NCBI RefSeq assembly: GCF_900106995.1
Contig: NZ_FNOK01000032.1
Location: 42,566-106,565 of the forward strand
Source: Saccharopolyspora shandongensis
GTDB lineage: Bacteria > Actinomycetota > Actinomycetes > Mycobacteriales > Pseudonocardiaceae
Direction: 5' to 3'
DNA length: 64,000 nucleotides
The translations under genes and the position numbers were made by a program. The notes under the pieces are model-generated. The model was not told the origin of the DNA. It ran no database searches and saw nothing but the letters and a program-made list of their open reading frames with translations. Of the stretch, positions 1-8,337 are shown in pieces; within the stretch, counting starts at the first letter, position 1; each line of letters opens with the position of its first letter.

Positions 1-51
1 CTGCGCGAACTCCTCCGGCCAGGTGGGGCAGCCGGGTAGCGATGCGGTCAT
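1..51 (-). CDS. dhbE: 2,3-dihydroxybenzoate-AMP ligase, N-terminal fragment (runs off window)
   Basis: Only 17 codons lie inside the window, read leftwards from an ATG at 51. They include the stretch TWPEEFAQ, which resembles the WPEEFA start of DhbE/EntE ligases that adenylate 2,3-dihydroxybenzoate for loading onto a carrier protein. The ATG sits 10 bases after the dhbC stop behind a GGGGGAGA ribosome site, so it would be the third gene of a dhbA-dhbC-dhbE operon. The call rests on the short motif and the operon order; most of the gene is outside the window. Confidence 0.65.
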   Translation of the reverse strand, partial: MTASLPGCPTWPEEFAQ

Positions 52-61
52 GTTCTCCCCC

Positions 62-1306
62 TCAGACGGCCTGGTCCAGGCCCATCGCGGACAGCGCGGT
101 GCGGAACTTCGCGGACGTCTCGGCGAGTTCGTCGGCCGGGTCGGAACCCGCGACGATGCCCGCGCCCGCGTACAACCGCATCGCATCGTCCTCGATGTCG
201 GCGCAGCGGATGGCGACCACCCACTCGCCGTCTCCGGCGGCGTCGCACCAGCCGACCATGCCCGCGTAGTAGCCGCGCTCGAACGGCTCGGTTTCGGCGA
301 TGACGTCGCGGGCGCGCTGCAGCGGGGTGCCGCACACCGCGGGCGTGGGGTGCAGCGCGTCGGCCAGTTCCAGCGAGGAGGTCGCCGGGTCGCGGAGCTC
401 GCCGGTGATCTCGGTGGCCAGGTGCCACATGGCGGCGGTGCTGATCACCGACGGCGCGGGGACCTGCAGGTCGCGGCAGAACGGGCGCAGCGCCTGCACG
501 ACCGCGTCGACGACGGCGGCGTGCTCGCGGCGATCCTTGTCCGAAGTGGACAGTTCGGCGGCGCGGCGGCGGTCCTCGACCGGGTCGGCGCTGCGCGGCC
601 GCGAACCGGCCATCGGGTTCGACCGGACCCGCATGCCGCGGCGGGAGACCAGCAGTTCCGGGCTGGCGCCGAGGAAGGTGCGCCGCAGCGGCGGCGGCGC
701 GCCGAAGCTGTCGCGGGTGCCGTCCTCGCCGTGCCGCGGCAGATCCACCGCGAAGGTGTAGCTGGCCGGGTCCGCGAGCGCGAGGTTGCGCAGCACGCTG
801 CGGACGTCGATCGGCTCGGCGGCGGTCAGTTCCAGCGAGCGCGCGAGGACCACCTTGCTCAACTCGCCGTCGGCCAGTCGCCGCAGCACCCGGCTGACGC
901 CGCGCTCGTACTCGGCGGGAGCGGGCACCGGGCGGACGGAGCAGTCCGGCGCGTCGCTGCGCGGCGGCTGCGGCACCACGACGTTCAACGGCGCGGCCCG
1001 GACCACCTCGTCGGGCAGCACCAGGTGCGCGGGCAGGCTCTCGCCGAACGGCACCGCGCCCACCACCATCGGGTTGCGGCGGCCGAATTCCGTTGCGCTG
1101 TTGAGGAAATCGGCCACCCGCCGGGGCAGTTCCTCGCGCGCGCACTGGGTCTTGGGAACGATCGCGGAGACGCCGCGGGCTAAGAGCACGCCGTGCGGCG
1201 CGGAGAAGAGGAACGACGAGCCTGCCTCGTAAGCCGCCAGCAGTCGGGTCGCTTCGTCGTCCGCGACGAGGCCGATGCCGTCGGTTTCGCTGTCCATCGT
1301 GGTCAT
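62..1306 (-). CDS. dhbC: Isochorismate synthase
   Basis: A 414-residue chorismate-binding enzyme that converts chorismate to isochorismate, the first step toward 2,3-dihydroxybenzoate for a catechol siderophore. The C-terminal half carries family blocks such as LRRTFLGASPELLVSRRG, the MAGSRPRS segment, and FCRDLQVPAPSV then MWHLATEITGELR. I chose the ATG at 1306 because AAAGG precedes it; the open frame continues upstream only as antisense to dhbA. It lies 31 bases after dhbA and just before dhbE on the same strand. That order is typical of dhb/ent operons and argues against a salicylate or menaquinone role, where partners would differ. Confidence 0.9.
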   Translation of the reverse strand: MTTMDSETDGIGLVADDEATRLLAAYEAGSSFLFSAPHGVLLARGVSAIVPKTQCAREELPRRVADFLNSATEFGRRNPMVVGAVPFGESLPAHLVLPDEVVRAAPLNVVVPQPPRSDAPDCSVRPVPAPAEYERGVSRVLRRLADGELSKVVLARSLELTAAEPIDVRSVLRNLALADPASYTFAVDLPRHGEDGTRDSFGAPPPLRRTFLGASPELLVSRRGMRVRSNPMAGSRPRSADPVEDRRRAAELSTSDKDRREHAAVVDAVVQALRPFCRDLQVPAPSVISTAAMWHLATEITGELRDPATSSLELADALHPTPAVCGTPLQRARDVIAETEPFERGYYAGMVGWCDAAGDGEWVVAIRCADIEDDAMRLYAGAGIVAGSDPADELAETSAKFRTALSAMGLDQAV

Positions 1307-1337
1307 GGCAACCTTTCCGGGTGTGCGGCAGGCGTGA

Positions 1338-2123
1338 TCAGGCGCGCAGGGTCGCGCCGCCGTCGACGTACAGGTCGTGCATCGTGATGTGCCCGGCCTG
1401 GTCGGAGGCCAGGAAGACGACCGCGTCGGCGATGTCTTGCGGGGTGGCGAGCTTGCGCAGCGGGATGCCCGCCTTGAACGTCTCCGGGGAACCGGCGATG
1501 ACGCGCTCGGCGCCGCGCTCGTCGGCCCACATCCCACGCTGCATCTCGGTGTCGGTGGAGCCGGGCGCGACGACGTTGCACCGGATGCCGTGCTCGGCGA
1601 GCTCCAGCCCGAGCGACTTGGTGAACATCGTCGCCGCGGCCTTGGAGGCGGCGTAGGCGGACATCCCGTGCCGGGGCACGCCGGCGGCGTTCGAGCTGAC
1701 CGTGACGATGGCGCCGCGCCGCCGGCCGATCATGCGCTTGGACACCGCGCGGGACAGGTTGAACACCCCGGTGGTGTTGACCGCGAAGGTGCGGTGCCAG
1801 TCCTCGTCGGTGAGTTCCTGCACGGTGCCGAACTGCAGGACGCCCGCGACGTTCGCGAGGACGTCGATGGGGCCGTGCGCACGCTCGACGCGGTCCACGA
1901 CGTCGCCGACGGCGGCGGCGTCCGCGACGTCGGCGCGGTAGGCGTGGACCGCGTGGCCGCGCCCGGTCAGCTCGGCGGCCACGGCTTCGGCCTGCTCGCC
2001 GTTCCGGTCCACGGCCGCGACCGTGGCGCCGAGCCCGGCGAGCGCGGTGGCCACCGCCGCCCCGATGCCCTGGCCCGCGCCTGTCACGATGGCGACCTTG
2101 CCGCCGATCCCCGTCCGGTTCAT
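1338..2123 (-). CDS. dhbA: 2,3-dihydro-2,3-dihydroxybenzoate dehydrogenase (SDR)
   Basis: A 261-residue classical short-chain dehydrogenase. It has an N-terminal GAGQGIGAAVA nucleotide loop, NVAGV, the catalytic Ser region VSSNAAG, and a YAASKAA active-site motif (Tyr-x-x-x-Lys). In the EntA/DhbA family this enzyme oxidises 2,3-dihydro-2,3-dihydroxybenzoate to 2,3-dihydroxybenzoate using NAD+. Many SDRs look alike; the specific call comes from its place as first gene before dhbC and dhbE and from the iron boxes directly upstream. The ATG at 2123 follows GAAGGG at a normal distance. No separate isochorismatase (dhbB) gene is visible here; it may lie outside the window. Confidence 0.85.
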   Translation of the reverse strand: MNRTGIGGKVAIVTGAGQGIGAAVATALAGLGATVAAVDRNGEQAEAVAAELTGRGHAVHAYRADVADAAAVGDVVDRVERAHGPIDVLANVAGVLQFGTVQELTDEDWHRTFAVNTTGVFNLSRAVSKRMIGRRRGAIVTVSSNAAGVPRHGMSAYAASKAAATMFTKSLGLELAEHGIRCNVVAPGSTDTEMQRGMWADERGAERVIAGSPETFKAGIPLRKLATPQDIADAVVFLASDQAGHITMHDLYVDGGATLRA

Positions 2124-2140
2124 CGCACCCTTCAGTCAAC

Positions 2141-2159
2141 TCAGGCAAGCCTAACCTTT
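2141..2159. promoter_or_regulatory. Iron box (IdeR/DmdR-type), proximal to dhbA
   Basis: On the minus strand this reads AAAGGTTAGGCTTGCCTGA, matching the actinobacterial IdeR/DmdR1 consensus TTAGGTTAGGCTAACCTAA at 15 of 19 positions. It ends 18 bases upstream of the dhbA ATG, so a bound iron-loaded repressor would block the operon when iron is plentiful. Confidence 0.8.
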
Positions 2160-2160
2160 G

Positions 2161-2179
2161 TCAGGCGAGCCTGAGTTTA
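2161..2179. promoter_or_regulatory. Second, degenerate iron box
   Basis: A weaker copy of the same site, about 12 of 19 consensus positions, starting exactly 20 bases from the first (about two helical turns, same face of DNA). Tandem repressor binding is plausible but inferred. Confidence 0.55.
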
Positions 2180-2279
2180 GAACACGGACGTGTCCGGATC
2201 TTCCCTCCATCGAGGTGGCATTGATCACCGAGCGCAATCCACCGCGCCACGAATGCCGCGACCTCGTAACCCGGCCGAA

Positions 2280-2885
2280 CTAGCGGCCGAGACCCGCAGT
2301 GAGCTCGCGCATGCAGCGGACGGCCAGCTCCGCGGCCGACCCCGCGCCGTCCGCCGGCGCATCGCCGATCGCCCACACCTCGACGGCCACCCGGATGGCG
2401 GTCGTGGCCGCCGCGGCCGTCAGGCGGATCTGCAGATCATCGGCGCCACCGGCGGCGCGTTCGGCGAGCAGCGGCACGAGCTGCTGCTCCGACACCTGGT
2501 TGACGTTCGCCCACACCGCCAGCAGCGCGGGATCGCCGACGGCCGCGCGCAGCAGGCCCCGCGTCCACCCGAAGGACTCGACGTCGTCCTCGTCGCGAAC
2601 GACCATGGCGCTTTTGGCGGCCTGCTCCAGCGCATCCGGCAGGGGAATGTCGCGCGGCGTGGCCGCCAGCAGGTCCTGCCAGCGCCGGGCGCCGAACGCC
2701 AGCAACGGCGCGACGGAGTCCTGCTTGGTGCGGAAGTAGCGGTAGAAGGTGCGAAGGCTCACCCCGGCGCGCTCGGCGATGGCCTCAGCTGTCGTGCCGT
2801 CGGAGCCTCGCTCGGCGAACAGTGCGGCGGCGGCGCGAGCGATTTCCAGCTGGGTGGCGGCTTTACGGCGTTCAGTGAGGTTCAC
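2280..2885 (-). CDS. TetR-family transcriptional regulator
   Basis: A 201-residue regulator. The N-terminal helix-turn-helix is clear at roughly residues 33-55 (TTAEAIAERAGVSLRTFYRYF), followed by an all-helical ligand-binding domain. Translation most likely begins at the GTG at 2885. It is divergent from the SDR gene at 2975, with a long palindrome in the 89-base gap that is probably its operator, so it likely represses both itself and the dehydrogenase. It also reads toward the iron-regulated dhb promoter, but nothing suggests it controls that operon. The ligand is unknown. Confidence 0.85.
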   Translation of the reverse strand: MNLTERRKAATQLEIARAAAALFAERGSDGTTAEAIAERAGVSLRTFYRYFRTKQDSVAPLLAFGARRWQDLLAATPRDIPLPDALEQAAKSAMVVRDEDDVESFGWTRGLLRAAVGDPALLAVWANVNQVSEQQLVPLLAERAAGGADDLQIRLTAAAATTAIRVAVEVWAIGDAPADGAGSAAELAVRCMRELTAGLGR

Positions 2886-2905
2886 TCCCCCAGTTTAGGA
2901 ATAAG

Positions 2906-2938
2906 GTGTCCATGTGGCATGTTGTGCCACATAGACAC
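2906..2938. promoter_or_regulatory. Long palindromic operator between TetR and SDR genes
   Basis: Two 14-base arms, GTGTCCATGTGGCA (2906-2919) and TGCCACATAGACAC (2925-2938), pair at 13 of 14 positions around a TGTTG centre. The position, central in the divergent promoter region, and the form fit a TetR-family operator. Confidence 0.7.
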
Positions 2939-2974
2939 GATGTGTCGATCCCATGCAAGAGAGAGTGAACTCCC

Positions 2975-3745
2975 ATGGAGCGCTTCGAAGGACGTCGCGT
3001 CCTGATCACCGGGGCCGGTTCGGGCATCGGACAGGCCACGGTGCACCGGATCCTCGCCGAGGGCGGCCGGGTCGTCGGGCTCGACCGCGACGAGCAGGGC
3101 CTGGCGGCCACCGCCGCCACCGCCGCCGAGAACGGCACCGCCGACCGGCTGACCACCGCTGTGGTGGACATCGCCGACGAGGGCTCCGTACGCGCCGGCG
3201 TGGCCGACGCCGTGGCGACGCTCGGCGGGCTCGATGTGCTGGTGAACGCGGCGGGCATCCTGCGGTCGGCGCACACGCACGAGACCACGCTGGAGTTCTG
3301 GAACACGATCCTGGCGGTCAACCTGACCGGCACGTTCCTGATGACCCGCGAGGCGTTGCCCGCGCTGCTGGAGTCCGGGCGCGGCGTCGTGGTCAACTTC
3401 AGCTCGACCTCGGCGAGCTTCACGCACCCCTACATGGCGGCCTACGCGGCCTCCAAGGGCGGCATCCAGTCCTTCACCCACGCGCTGGCCGGCGAGTACG
3501 CCAAGCAGGGCCTGCGCGCGGTCGCCGTGGCGCCCGGCTCGATCAGCAGCGGCATGACCACCGGGCGCGGCCCGGGCCTGCCGGAGGACGCCGACATGAG
3601 CCTGTTCGCGAAGCTCATCCCCGCCATCGGGCAGGGCATGGCGGGGCCGGAGACGGTCGCGGGCGTGGTGGCGATGCTGGCCTCCGACGACGGCGCGTTC
3701 GTCACCGGCACCGAACTGCGCATCGACGGCGGCACCCACATGTGA
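2975..3745 (+). CDS. Short-chain dehydrogenase/reductase
   Basis: A 256-residue SDR. It has the NAD(P) loop GAGSGIGQ near residue 14, NAAGIL, the catalytic Ser in NFSSTSASF, YAASKGG with the Tyr-x-x-x-Lys pair, and the C-terminal GTELRIDGGTHM typical of FabG-like enzymes. The Asp after beta-2 (LDRDE) suggests NAD(H) preference. Substrate cannot be told from sequence. It is single-gene, divergent from the TetR regulator and presumably induced by that regulator's ligand, perhaps a small alcohol, ketone or steroid-like compound (inference). It converges with the carboxyltransferase gene only 17 bases downstream. Confidence 0.85.
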   Translation: MERFEGRRVLITGAGSGIGQATVHRILAEGGRVVGLDRDEQGLAATAATAAENGTADRLTTAVVDIADEGSVRAGVADAVATLGGLDVLVNAAGILRSAHTHETTLEFWNTILAVNLTGTFLMTREALPALLESGRGVVVNFSSTSASFTHPYMAAYAASKGGIQSFTHALAGEYAKQGLRAVAVAPGSISSGMTTGRGPGLPEDADMSLFAKLIPAIGQGMAGPETVAGVVAMLASDDGAFVTGTELRIDGGTHM

Positions 3746-3762
3746 TCCCCCCGTCGGGATGA

Positions 3763-5100
3763 TCAGCGGGCGATGCCCTGGACGAAGCCCAGGTCCAGCA
3801 GGTCCTGGGGGCGCAACCGCAGGTGACCCGCCAGGTCCGGCGCCTCCGCCGGATCGCGCTTGAGGATGGCCGCGCTGGATTCGGGCGCGATGACCGCGAA
3901 GTAGGCGTCCGCGGTGATCCAGGTCCGCTCCGGCGCGGCCAGCGCCAGCGCACCGCCCGATCCGCCCTCCCCGATGACCAGCGTGGTCACCGGCACCTGA
4001 GCGTCGGCGACCGCGGCGAACACCTCCGCGATGGCCGGCCCGATGCCGCCGTGCTCGGCCGCCGCGTCGTTGGCCGCGCCCGGGGTGTCCACCAGCGTCA
4101 GCACCGGGACGCCGAGCTGGTCGGCGAGCCGGATCAGCCGGGCCGCGGTGCGGAACCCGGCCGGGGTGTTCGCGGTGCCCGCCTGGGCGGCGAACGCGAC
4201 CGTTCGCCCGTCGTGGTCGCCGAAGCCGCAGATCATCCCGCCGTCCCGGCCGCCGGCGCGGTCACCGCTGATCTCGAAGCGCCGGGTGAAGTAGGCGTCC
4301 AGGTACGCCCCGGCGCGCGGCCGGTCCGCCGAGCGCGCCCGCTGCACTGCCGCCCAGCCCGTGGCGGGCGGCTCGCCACCGGCCAGCGACGCCGGGACAG
4401 GGGCCGGTTCCGGCGGCCGCACCAAGCGCTCCGGATGCAGCAGCGACACCAGATCCGCCAGCGCACCGGGCAGTTCCGCGTCGTCGACGACCTGGTCCAC
4501 CTGGCCGTCGGCCAGCTTGCCCTCGGCGTGGAACGCCTCGCCGGTTTCGGACGCGTCGCGCACCCGGCTTCCGCCGAAGGCGACCGCCGCGCCGGGCGAG
4601 GCCAGCACGACGTCGGCCGCGGCCGCCAGCGCCACCCACATGCCGCCGGTGGTCGGATCGCGCAGCACCGCGATGTGCGGGATCCGCGCCTGGCGGGTCA
4701 GCAGGCAGGCCCGCGCGATCTCCTGCAGCTGGCGCAGGGCGCAGATCCCCTCCTGCATCCGGCTGCCGCCGGAGGCCACCAGCGAGATCACCGGCAGCCG
4801 CAGCTCCCTGGCCTGCTCGAACGCCGCGACGATGCGCGCCCCGGCCGCCTCCCCGACCGAGCCGCCGAGGTAGGCGAAGTCGAACGCGACGAGCACCGCC
4901 TGCCGCTGCCCGACCCAGCCGCGACCGCACAGGACCGACTCGTCCGAGCCGGTCCGCGCGGTCGCGCGGGCGCGCTGCTCGTCGTAGCCGGGCCAGCCCA
5001 GCGGGCCGTCCGCGGCCGGCGGCCCGGCCGGGGGCTCGAACTCCTCGAACCCCCGGCTGACCGACTCGACGACCGTGCGAGCCGCGGTGTGCTCAGCCAT
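3763..5100 (-). CDS. Fused carboxyltransferase (AccD-like plus AccA-like halves)
   Basis: A 445-residue crotonase-fold carboxyltransferase with both halves in one chain. The beta-like half spans about residues 50-230 (ASGGSRMQEG, DPTTGGMWVALAAAADVVLA) and the alpha-like half about 260-445 (LVDTPGAANDAAAEHGGIG, GEGGSGGALALA). In acetyl-CoA carboxylase these halves move carboxyl between carboxybiotin and acetyl-CoA. No biotin carboxylase or carrier gene lies beside it. It overlaps matB by 8 bases, so the two are translationally coupled. With matB and a GntR regulator, a role in malonyl-CoA use, either decarboxylation or transcarboxylation, is more likely than housekeeping fatty-acid synthesis. 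Which of the two is not decidable from sequence. Confidence 0.8.
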   Translation of the reverse strand: MAEHTAARTVVESVSRGFEEFEPPAGPPAADGPLGWPGYDEQRARATARTGSDESVLCGRGWVGQRQAVLVAFDFAYLGGSVGEAAGARIVAAFEQARELRLPVISLVASGGSRMQEGICALRQLQEIARACLLTRQARIPHIAVLRDPTTGGMWVALAAAADVVLASPGAAVAFGGSRVRDASETGEAFHAEGKLADGQVDQVVDDAELPGALADLVSLLHPERLVRPPEPAPVPASLAGGEPPATGWAAVQRARSADRPRAGAYLDAYFTRRFEISGDRAGGRDGGMICGFGDHDGRTVAFAAQAGTANTPAGFRTAARLIRLADQLGVPVLTLVDTPGAANDAAAEHGGIGPAIAEVFAAVADAQVPVTTLVIGEGGSGGALALAAPERTWITADAYFAVIAPESSAAILKRDPAEAPDLAGHLRLRPQDLLDLGFVQGIAR

Positions 5101-6541
5101 GCTGCAGTGCCTTCTTCTGCACCTTGCCCATCTCGTTGCGCGGCAACGCGTCCAGGAACCGCACCTCGCGCGGCCGCTTGTGCGGGGTGAGCAGGCGGGC
5201 GACGTGGTCGACCAGCTCCTGCTCGGCGGGCTCCTGACCGGGCGCGCGCACGATCCAGGCGATGATCCGCTCGCCCAGGTCGGCGTCGGGCTCGCCGGTG
5301 ACCGCGGCCTCGGCGACCGCCGGGTGCTCCAGCAGGCAGTTCTCGATCTCGCCCGCGCCGATCTTGTAGCCGCCGCTCTTGATGATGTCGGTGGCCTTGC
5401 GGCCGACGATCCGGATGTAGCCGTCCGGCGCGCGGGTGGCCACGTCGCCGGTGCGGAACCAGCCGTCGGCGAACGCGGCCTCGGTGGCGTCCGGCCGGTT
5501 CAGGTAGCCGCTGAACAGGTTCGAGCCGCGCACCAGGATCTCGCCGACGGTCTCGTCGTCGCTGGCCGTGATCTCGCCGCCCTGCTCGTCGACGAGCTTC
5601 AGCTCGACACCGGCGAACGGGCGCCCCACGTAGCCGGGCCGCCGGTCGCCGTCGGCCCGCACGCCGCAGTTCATGATCGTCTCGCTCATGCCGTAGCGCT
5701 CCACGACCCGCTGGCCGGTCAGCCGCTCGATGCGCTCGTGCTCCACCGCGGGCAGCGCCGCGGAACCGGAGACCAGCAGCCGGGCCTTGCCGACCGAGCG
5801 CCCGATCTGCGGGTCGCGCTCGGCGTCCTCGGCCAGCCGGTGGTACATGGTCGGCACGCCGAACATCATCGTCGCGGGCCCGGCGAGCTCCTCGGCCACG
5901 GCGGCGGACGAGAACTTGCCCAGGTGGTGGACCGTGCCGCCCAGCCGCACCGGGCCGAGCGTGCCGAGGATCAGCCCGTGCACGTGGAACAGGGGCAGCG
6001 CGTGCACCAGCACGTCGCGCTCGGTCCACTCCCAGGCCTCCGCCAGCGCGTCGAGGTTGGCGCGGATCGCGCGGCGCGGCAGCACGACGCCCTTCGGCGG
6101 CCCGGTGGTGCCCGACGTGTAAACGATCAGCGCGGGGTCGTCCTCGTCCGCCTCCGGCGGCAGTTCTCCGCCGCGCACGTCCAGGTCGACCTCGTGCACC
6201 GGCACGTCGCCGAGGCCTTCCGGCCGCTGGAAACCGGGCGGCGCGAACAGCAGATCCGGCCTGCTGTCGCCGAGGATGTGCGCGAGCTCGCGCTCCCCCA
6301 CCTTCGGGTTGATCGGCACCACCGCGACGCCCGCGCTCAGGCCGCCGATGACCGCCGCGCAGGTCTCCGGCGACGCCGTCGCCCAGACCGCGATCCGCTT
6401 CGCCGTCCCGACGCGCTCTGCGATCCCGGCGGCCACCGCCGCCAGCTCCCGGTAGGTCAGCGCCTTCTCGCCGAAGCGCAACGCTTCCTTCTCATCGGGC
6501 TTCCGCAACTTGGGGAACAGCACCTGCGCCGCGCCGGCCAT
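5093..6541 (-). CDS. matB: Malonyl-CoA synthetase (malonate-CoA ligase)
   Basis: A 482-residue ANL-family adenylating enzyme with the P-loop-like YTSGTTGPPKG at residues 141-151, RYGMSET, YVGRPFAGVELKLVDE, GWFRTGDVA and a C-terminal catalytic Lys region (NEMGKVQKK). Length and motifs fit MatB, which makes malonyl-CoA or methylmalonyl-CoA from the free acid, CoA and ATP. I used the ATG at 6541 because GGAGG lies five bases before it; upstream in-frame codons have no ribosome site. It is the first gene of a two-gene operon with the fused carboxyltransferase, divergent from a GntR regulator. Another short acyl-CoA ligase specificity is possible. Confidence 0.82.
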   Translation of the reverse strand: MAGAAQVLFPKLRKPDEKEALRFGEKALTYRELAAVAAGIAERVGTAKRIAVWATASPETCAAVIGGLSAGVAVVPINPKVGERELAHILGDSRPDLLFAPPGFQRPEGLGDVPVHEVDLDVRGGELPPEADEDDPALIVYTSGTTGPPKGVVLPRRAIRANLDALAEAWEWTERDVLVHALPLFHVHGLILGTLGPVRLGGTVHHLGKFSSAAVAEELAGPATMMFGVPTMYHRLAEDAERDPQIGRSVGKARLLVSGSAALPAVEHERIERLTGQRVVERYGMSETIMNCGVRADGDRRPGYVGRPFAGVELKLVDEQGGEITASDDETVGEILVRGSNLFSGYLNRPDATEAAFADGWFRTGDVATRAPDGYIRIVGRKATDIIKSGGYKIGAGEIENCLLEHPAVAEAAVTGEPDADLGERIIAWIVRAPGQEPAEQELVDHVARLLTPHKRPREVRFLDALPRNEMGKVQKKALQHG

Positions 6542-6680
6542 GACCACCTCCACGATCCTGAATGTCCCGCCCGCGAACCCGCGATGCCCGGCGAGCCGGC
6601 AGTGGTCCACTGGCTCGACCACTTTTGCGCCGTTCCGGACACCTCGTCAAGTGAGTGTGGCAAAATTGGCTCATCCACTA

Positions 6681-6692
6681 GACCACATGGTC
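6681..6692. promoter_or_regulatory. Candidate GntR/FadR operator in the matB divergent promoter
   Basis: GACCACATGGTC, an inverted repeat of GACCA and TGGTC around two bases, lies between the matB start (6541) and the GntR GTG (6735). Members of the FadR subfamily often bind TGGT-N-ACCA type sites. Assignment is by position and form only. Confidence 0.5.
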
Positions 6693-6734
6693 GGTGTTAG
6701 CCTGATCACCATCCGTCCGGCCTGGAGGAACCCG

Positions 6735-7460
6735 GTGTCCGAAGCCCTGCGACCGCTCGCCCGCCCGCGCCTGTACGAGCAGGTAGTGCAGCGGCTGCGG
6801 GAGCACGTGGCGGATTCCGGCCTGCGCGTCGGCGACCGGCTTCCGCCGGAGCGGGAGCTCGCGGAGCGCCTCGGCGTCAGCCGCGCGTCGGTCAAGCAGG
6901 CGATCGTGGTGCTGGAGGTGCAGGGCCTCGTCGAGGTCCGCCACGGCGGCGGCACCTACCTGCGCCGCGAGTCGCTGGACGTGGAGCCCGTCGCCGAGCT
7001 CGTGGCGCGCAAGCGCCGCCTGCCGGACGTCCTGGACGCGCGCGAAGCGCTGGAGACCAAGCTCGCGGAGCTGGCCGCGCAGCGGCGCACGGACGCCGAC
7101 CTCGCGGAGATCGATGCGGCGCTGGCGGCCATGCGCCGCGAGATCGCCGAAGGCGGGCTCGGCGGCGAAGGCGACCGCCGGTTCCACGCCGCGATCACCG
7201 CCGCCGCGCACAGCTCGTTGCTGGCCGACTTCATGCGCACCATCGCGACCGAGATCGCGGAGAGCCGCCAGGAGTCGCTGCGCCAGCCCAACCGGCCGGG
7301 CAAGTCGCTGGCCCAGCACGAACGCATCGCCGAAGCGATCCGGGAGGGCAACCCGCGCGCGGCGGTCACGGCCATGCGCCGCCACCTCCAGACGGTGAGC
7401 CGGGTCCGCCTCCTCGCCTGGGACCCCGACGCCGACCCCACCCGCGCCGACGAGGCCTGA
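6735..7460 (+). CDS. GntR-family (FadR-like) transcriptional regulator
   Basis: A 241-residue regulator. It has an N-terminal winged helix (LYEQVVQRLREHV, LPPERELAERLGVSRASVKQAI, then GGGTY) and a C-terminal helical FCD domain (FHAAITAAAHSSLLADFM, EHERIAEAIREGNPRAA pattern). A GTG at 6735 follows GGAGGA by five bases and gives a domain-sized protein; further upstream in-frame ATGs would add an unrelated tail. It is divergent from the matB-carboxyltransferase operon and is most likely its malonate- or acyl-CoA-responsive repressor. Confidence 0.85.
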   Translation: MSEALRPLARPRLYEQVVQRLREHVADSGLRVGDRLPPERELAERLGVSRASVKQAIVVLEVQGLVEVRHGGGTYLRRESLDVEPVAELVARKRRLPDVLDAREALETKLAELAAQRRTDADLAEIDAALAAMRREIAEGGLGGEGDRRFHAAITAAAHSSLLADFMRTIATEIAESRQESLRQPNRPGKSLAQHERIAEAIREGNPRAAVTAMRRHLQTVSRVRLLAWDPDADPTRADEA

Positions 7461-7507
7461 CGACACACCCGGCCGAACTCGGCTCCCGCGCCGATCGGGT
7501 GATCACG

Positions 7508-7568
7508 CCGTTTTCGCGCGAAAACGGTGTCCGCCAGGCGTGGGAAGCGCCGTTTTCGCGCGAAAACG
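7508..7568. repeat. Paired palindrome, class 1 (core TTTTCGCGCGAAAA)
   Basis: Two perfect inverted repeats lie in the 311-base gap before the VTT gene: CCGTTTTCGCGCGAAAACGG (7508-7527) and CGTTTTCGCGCGAAAACG (7551-7568). Their centres are 42 bases apart and the spacer contains GGCGTGGGAA. Similar pairs occur near 10.5, 18.2 and 22.3 kb. They could act as terminators after the GntR gene or as REP/BIME-like elements. Confidence 0.8.
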
Positions 7569-7771
7569 CCGCGCCGACACCCGAGCAGCGGCGCCGAACC
7601 GCGAGCCCCGAGGTCGGCAGCGGTGCCCCTCATTCAGCCGAACCGCCCGGTTGGGCTGTGGTCCGTTCGGGTCGGTAGGCTCGGGCGGGCCTGTTTCCGC
7701 AGCTACGGAGCATTCGACTTGATCCACCACCCGGTTTCGCAGCACGGGCCTGCCGTCGGCCGGGTGATCGG

Positions 7772-8266
7772 ATGATCGGGTGGCTGCTGGCCACCGCGGG
7801 CACCGCCGCGCTCGGCAGCGTGTTCCCGCTGGTCAACATCGAGCTCTACCTGCTCGGCGTGGTCTCCACCGTGGACGGCGTCCCCTGGTGGGCGTTCGGG
7901 CTGGCCGCGGCCGTCGGCCAGGTTGCCGGGAAGACGCTGTTCTACCTGGCGGGCAAGGGCGGCTTCGCGCTCGGCGAGCGGTTGCGCAAGCGCGTCGAGG
8001 CCAAGCGGAAGGGCCGGTGGGCCGGCTGGTTCGAGAAGTTCCACCAGCGGACCGAGGAGCGCCCGTGGTGGGGCCTGGGCGTGCTGTGCCTCAGCGCTGT
8101 TCCCGGCATCCCGCCCTACAGCCTGATGTGCTTCCTCTCCGGCGCGGCCGGGATCCCGCTGGTGGGTTTCCTGCTCGCGAGCCTCGTCGGCCGGTCGGCG
8201 CACTTCCTGATCGTCGCCGGCGCGCCGGAGCTGCTGCACTGGCTGCCCACCGCGCTGGGCTCGTAG
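7772..8266 (+). CDS. VTT/DedA-like small membrane protein
   Basis: A 164-residue hydrophobic protein with about four membrane segments. The pattern GLAAAVGQVAGKTLFYLAGKGG near the middle and LCLSAVPGIPPYSLMCFLSGAAGIPL resemble the VTT (DedA/SNARE-associated) fold, with the Pro/Gly-rich re-entrant region between segments. Family members have been tied to lipid scrambling and membrane homeostasis; the substrate here is unknown. It is shorter than typical DedA proteins and closer to the YqaA-like subgroup. It ends 71 bases before the catalase and may share its transcript. Confidence 0.75.
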   Translation: MIGWLLATAGTAALGSVFPLVNIELYLLGVVSTVDGVPWWAFGLAAAVGQVAGKTLFYLAGKGGFALGERLRKRVEAKRKGRWAGWFEKFHQRTEERPWWGLGVLCLSAVPGIPPYSLMCFLSGAAGIPLVGFLLASLVGRSAHFLIVAGAPELLHWLPTALGS

Positions 8267-8337
8267 CCGGCGAATACCGGTCCGGGCGGCCGGGAACCCC
8301 CTGGGCGGTTAGCCGACATCGAGGGGAGCCAGCCGCA

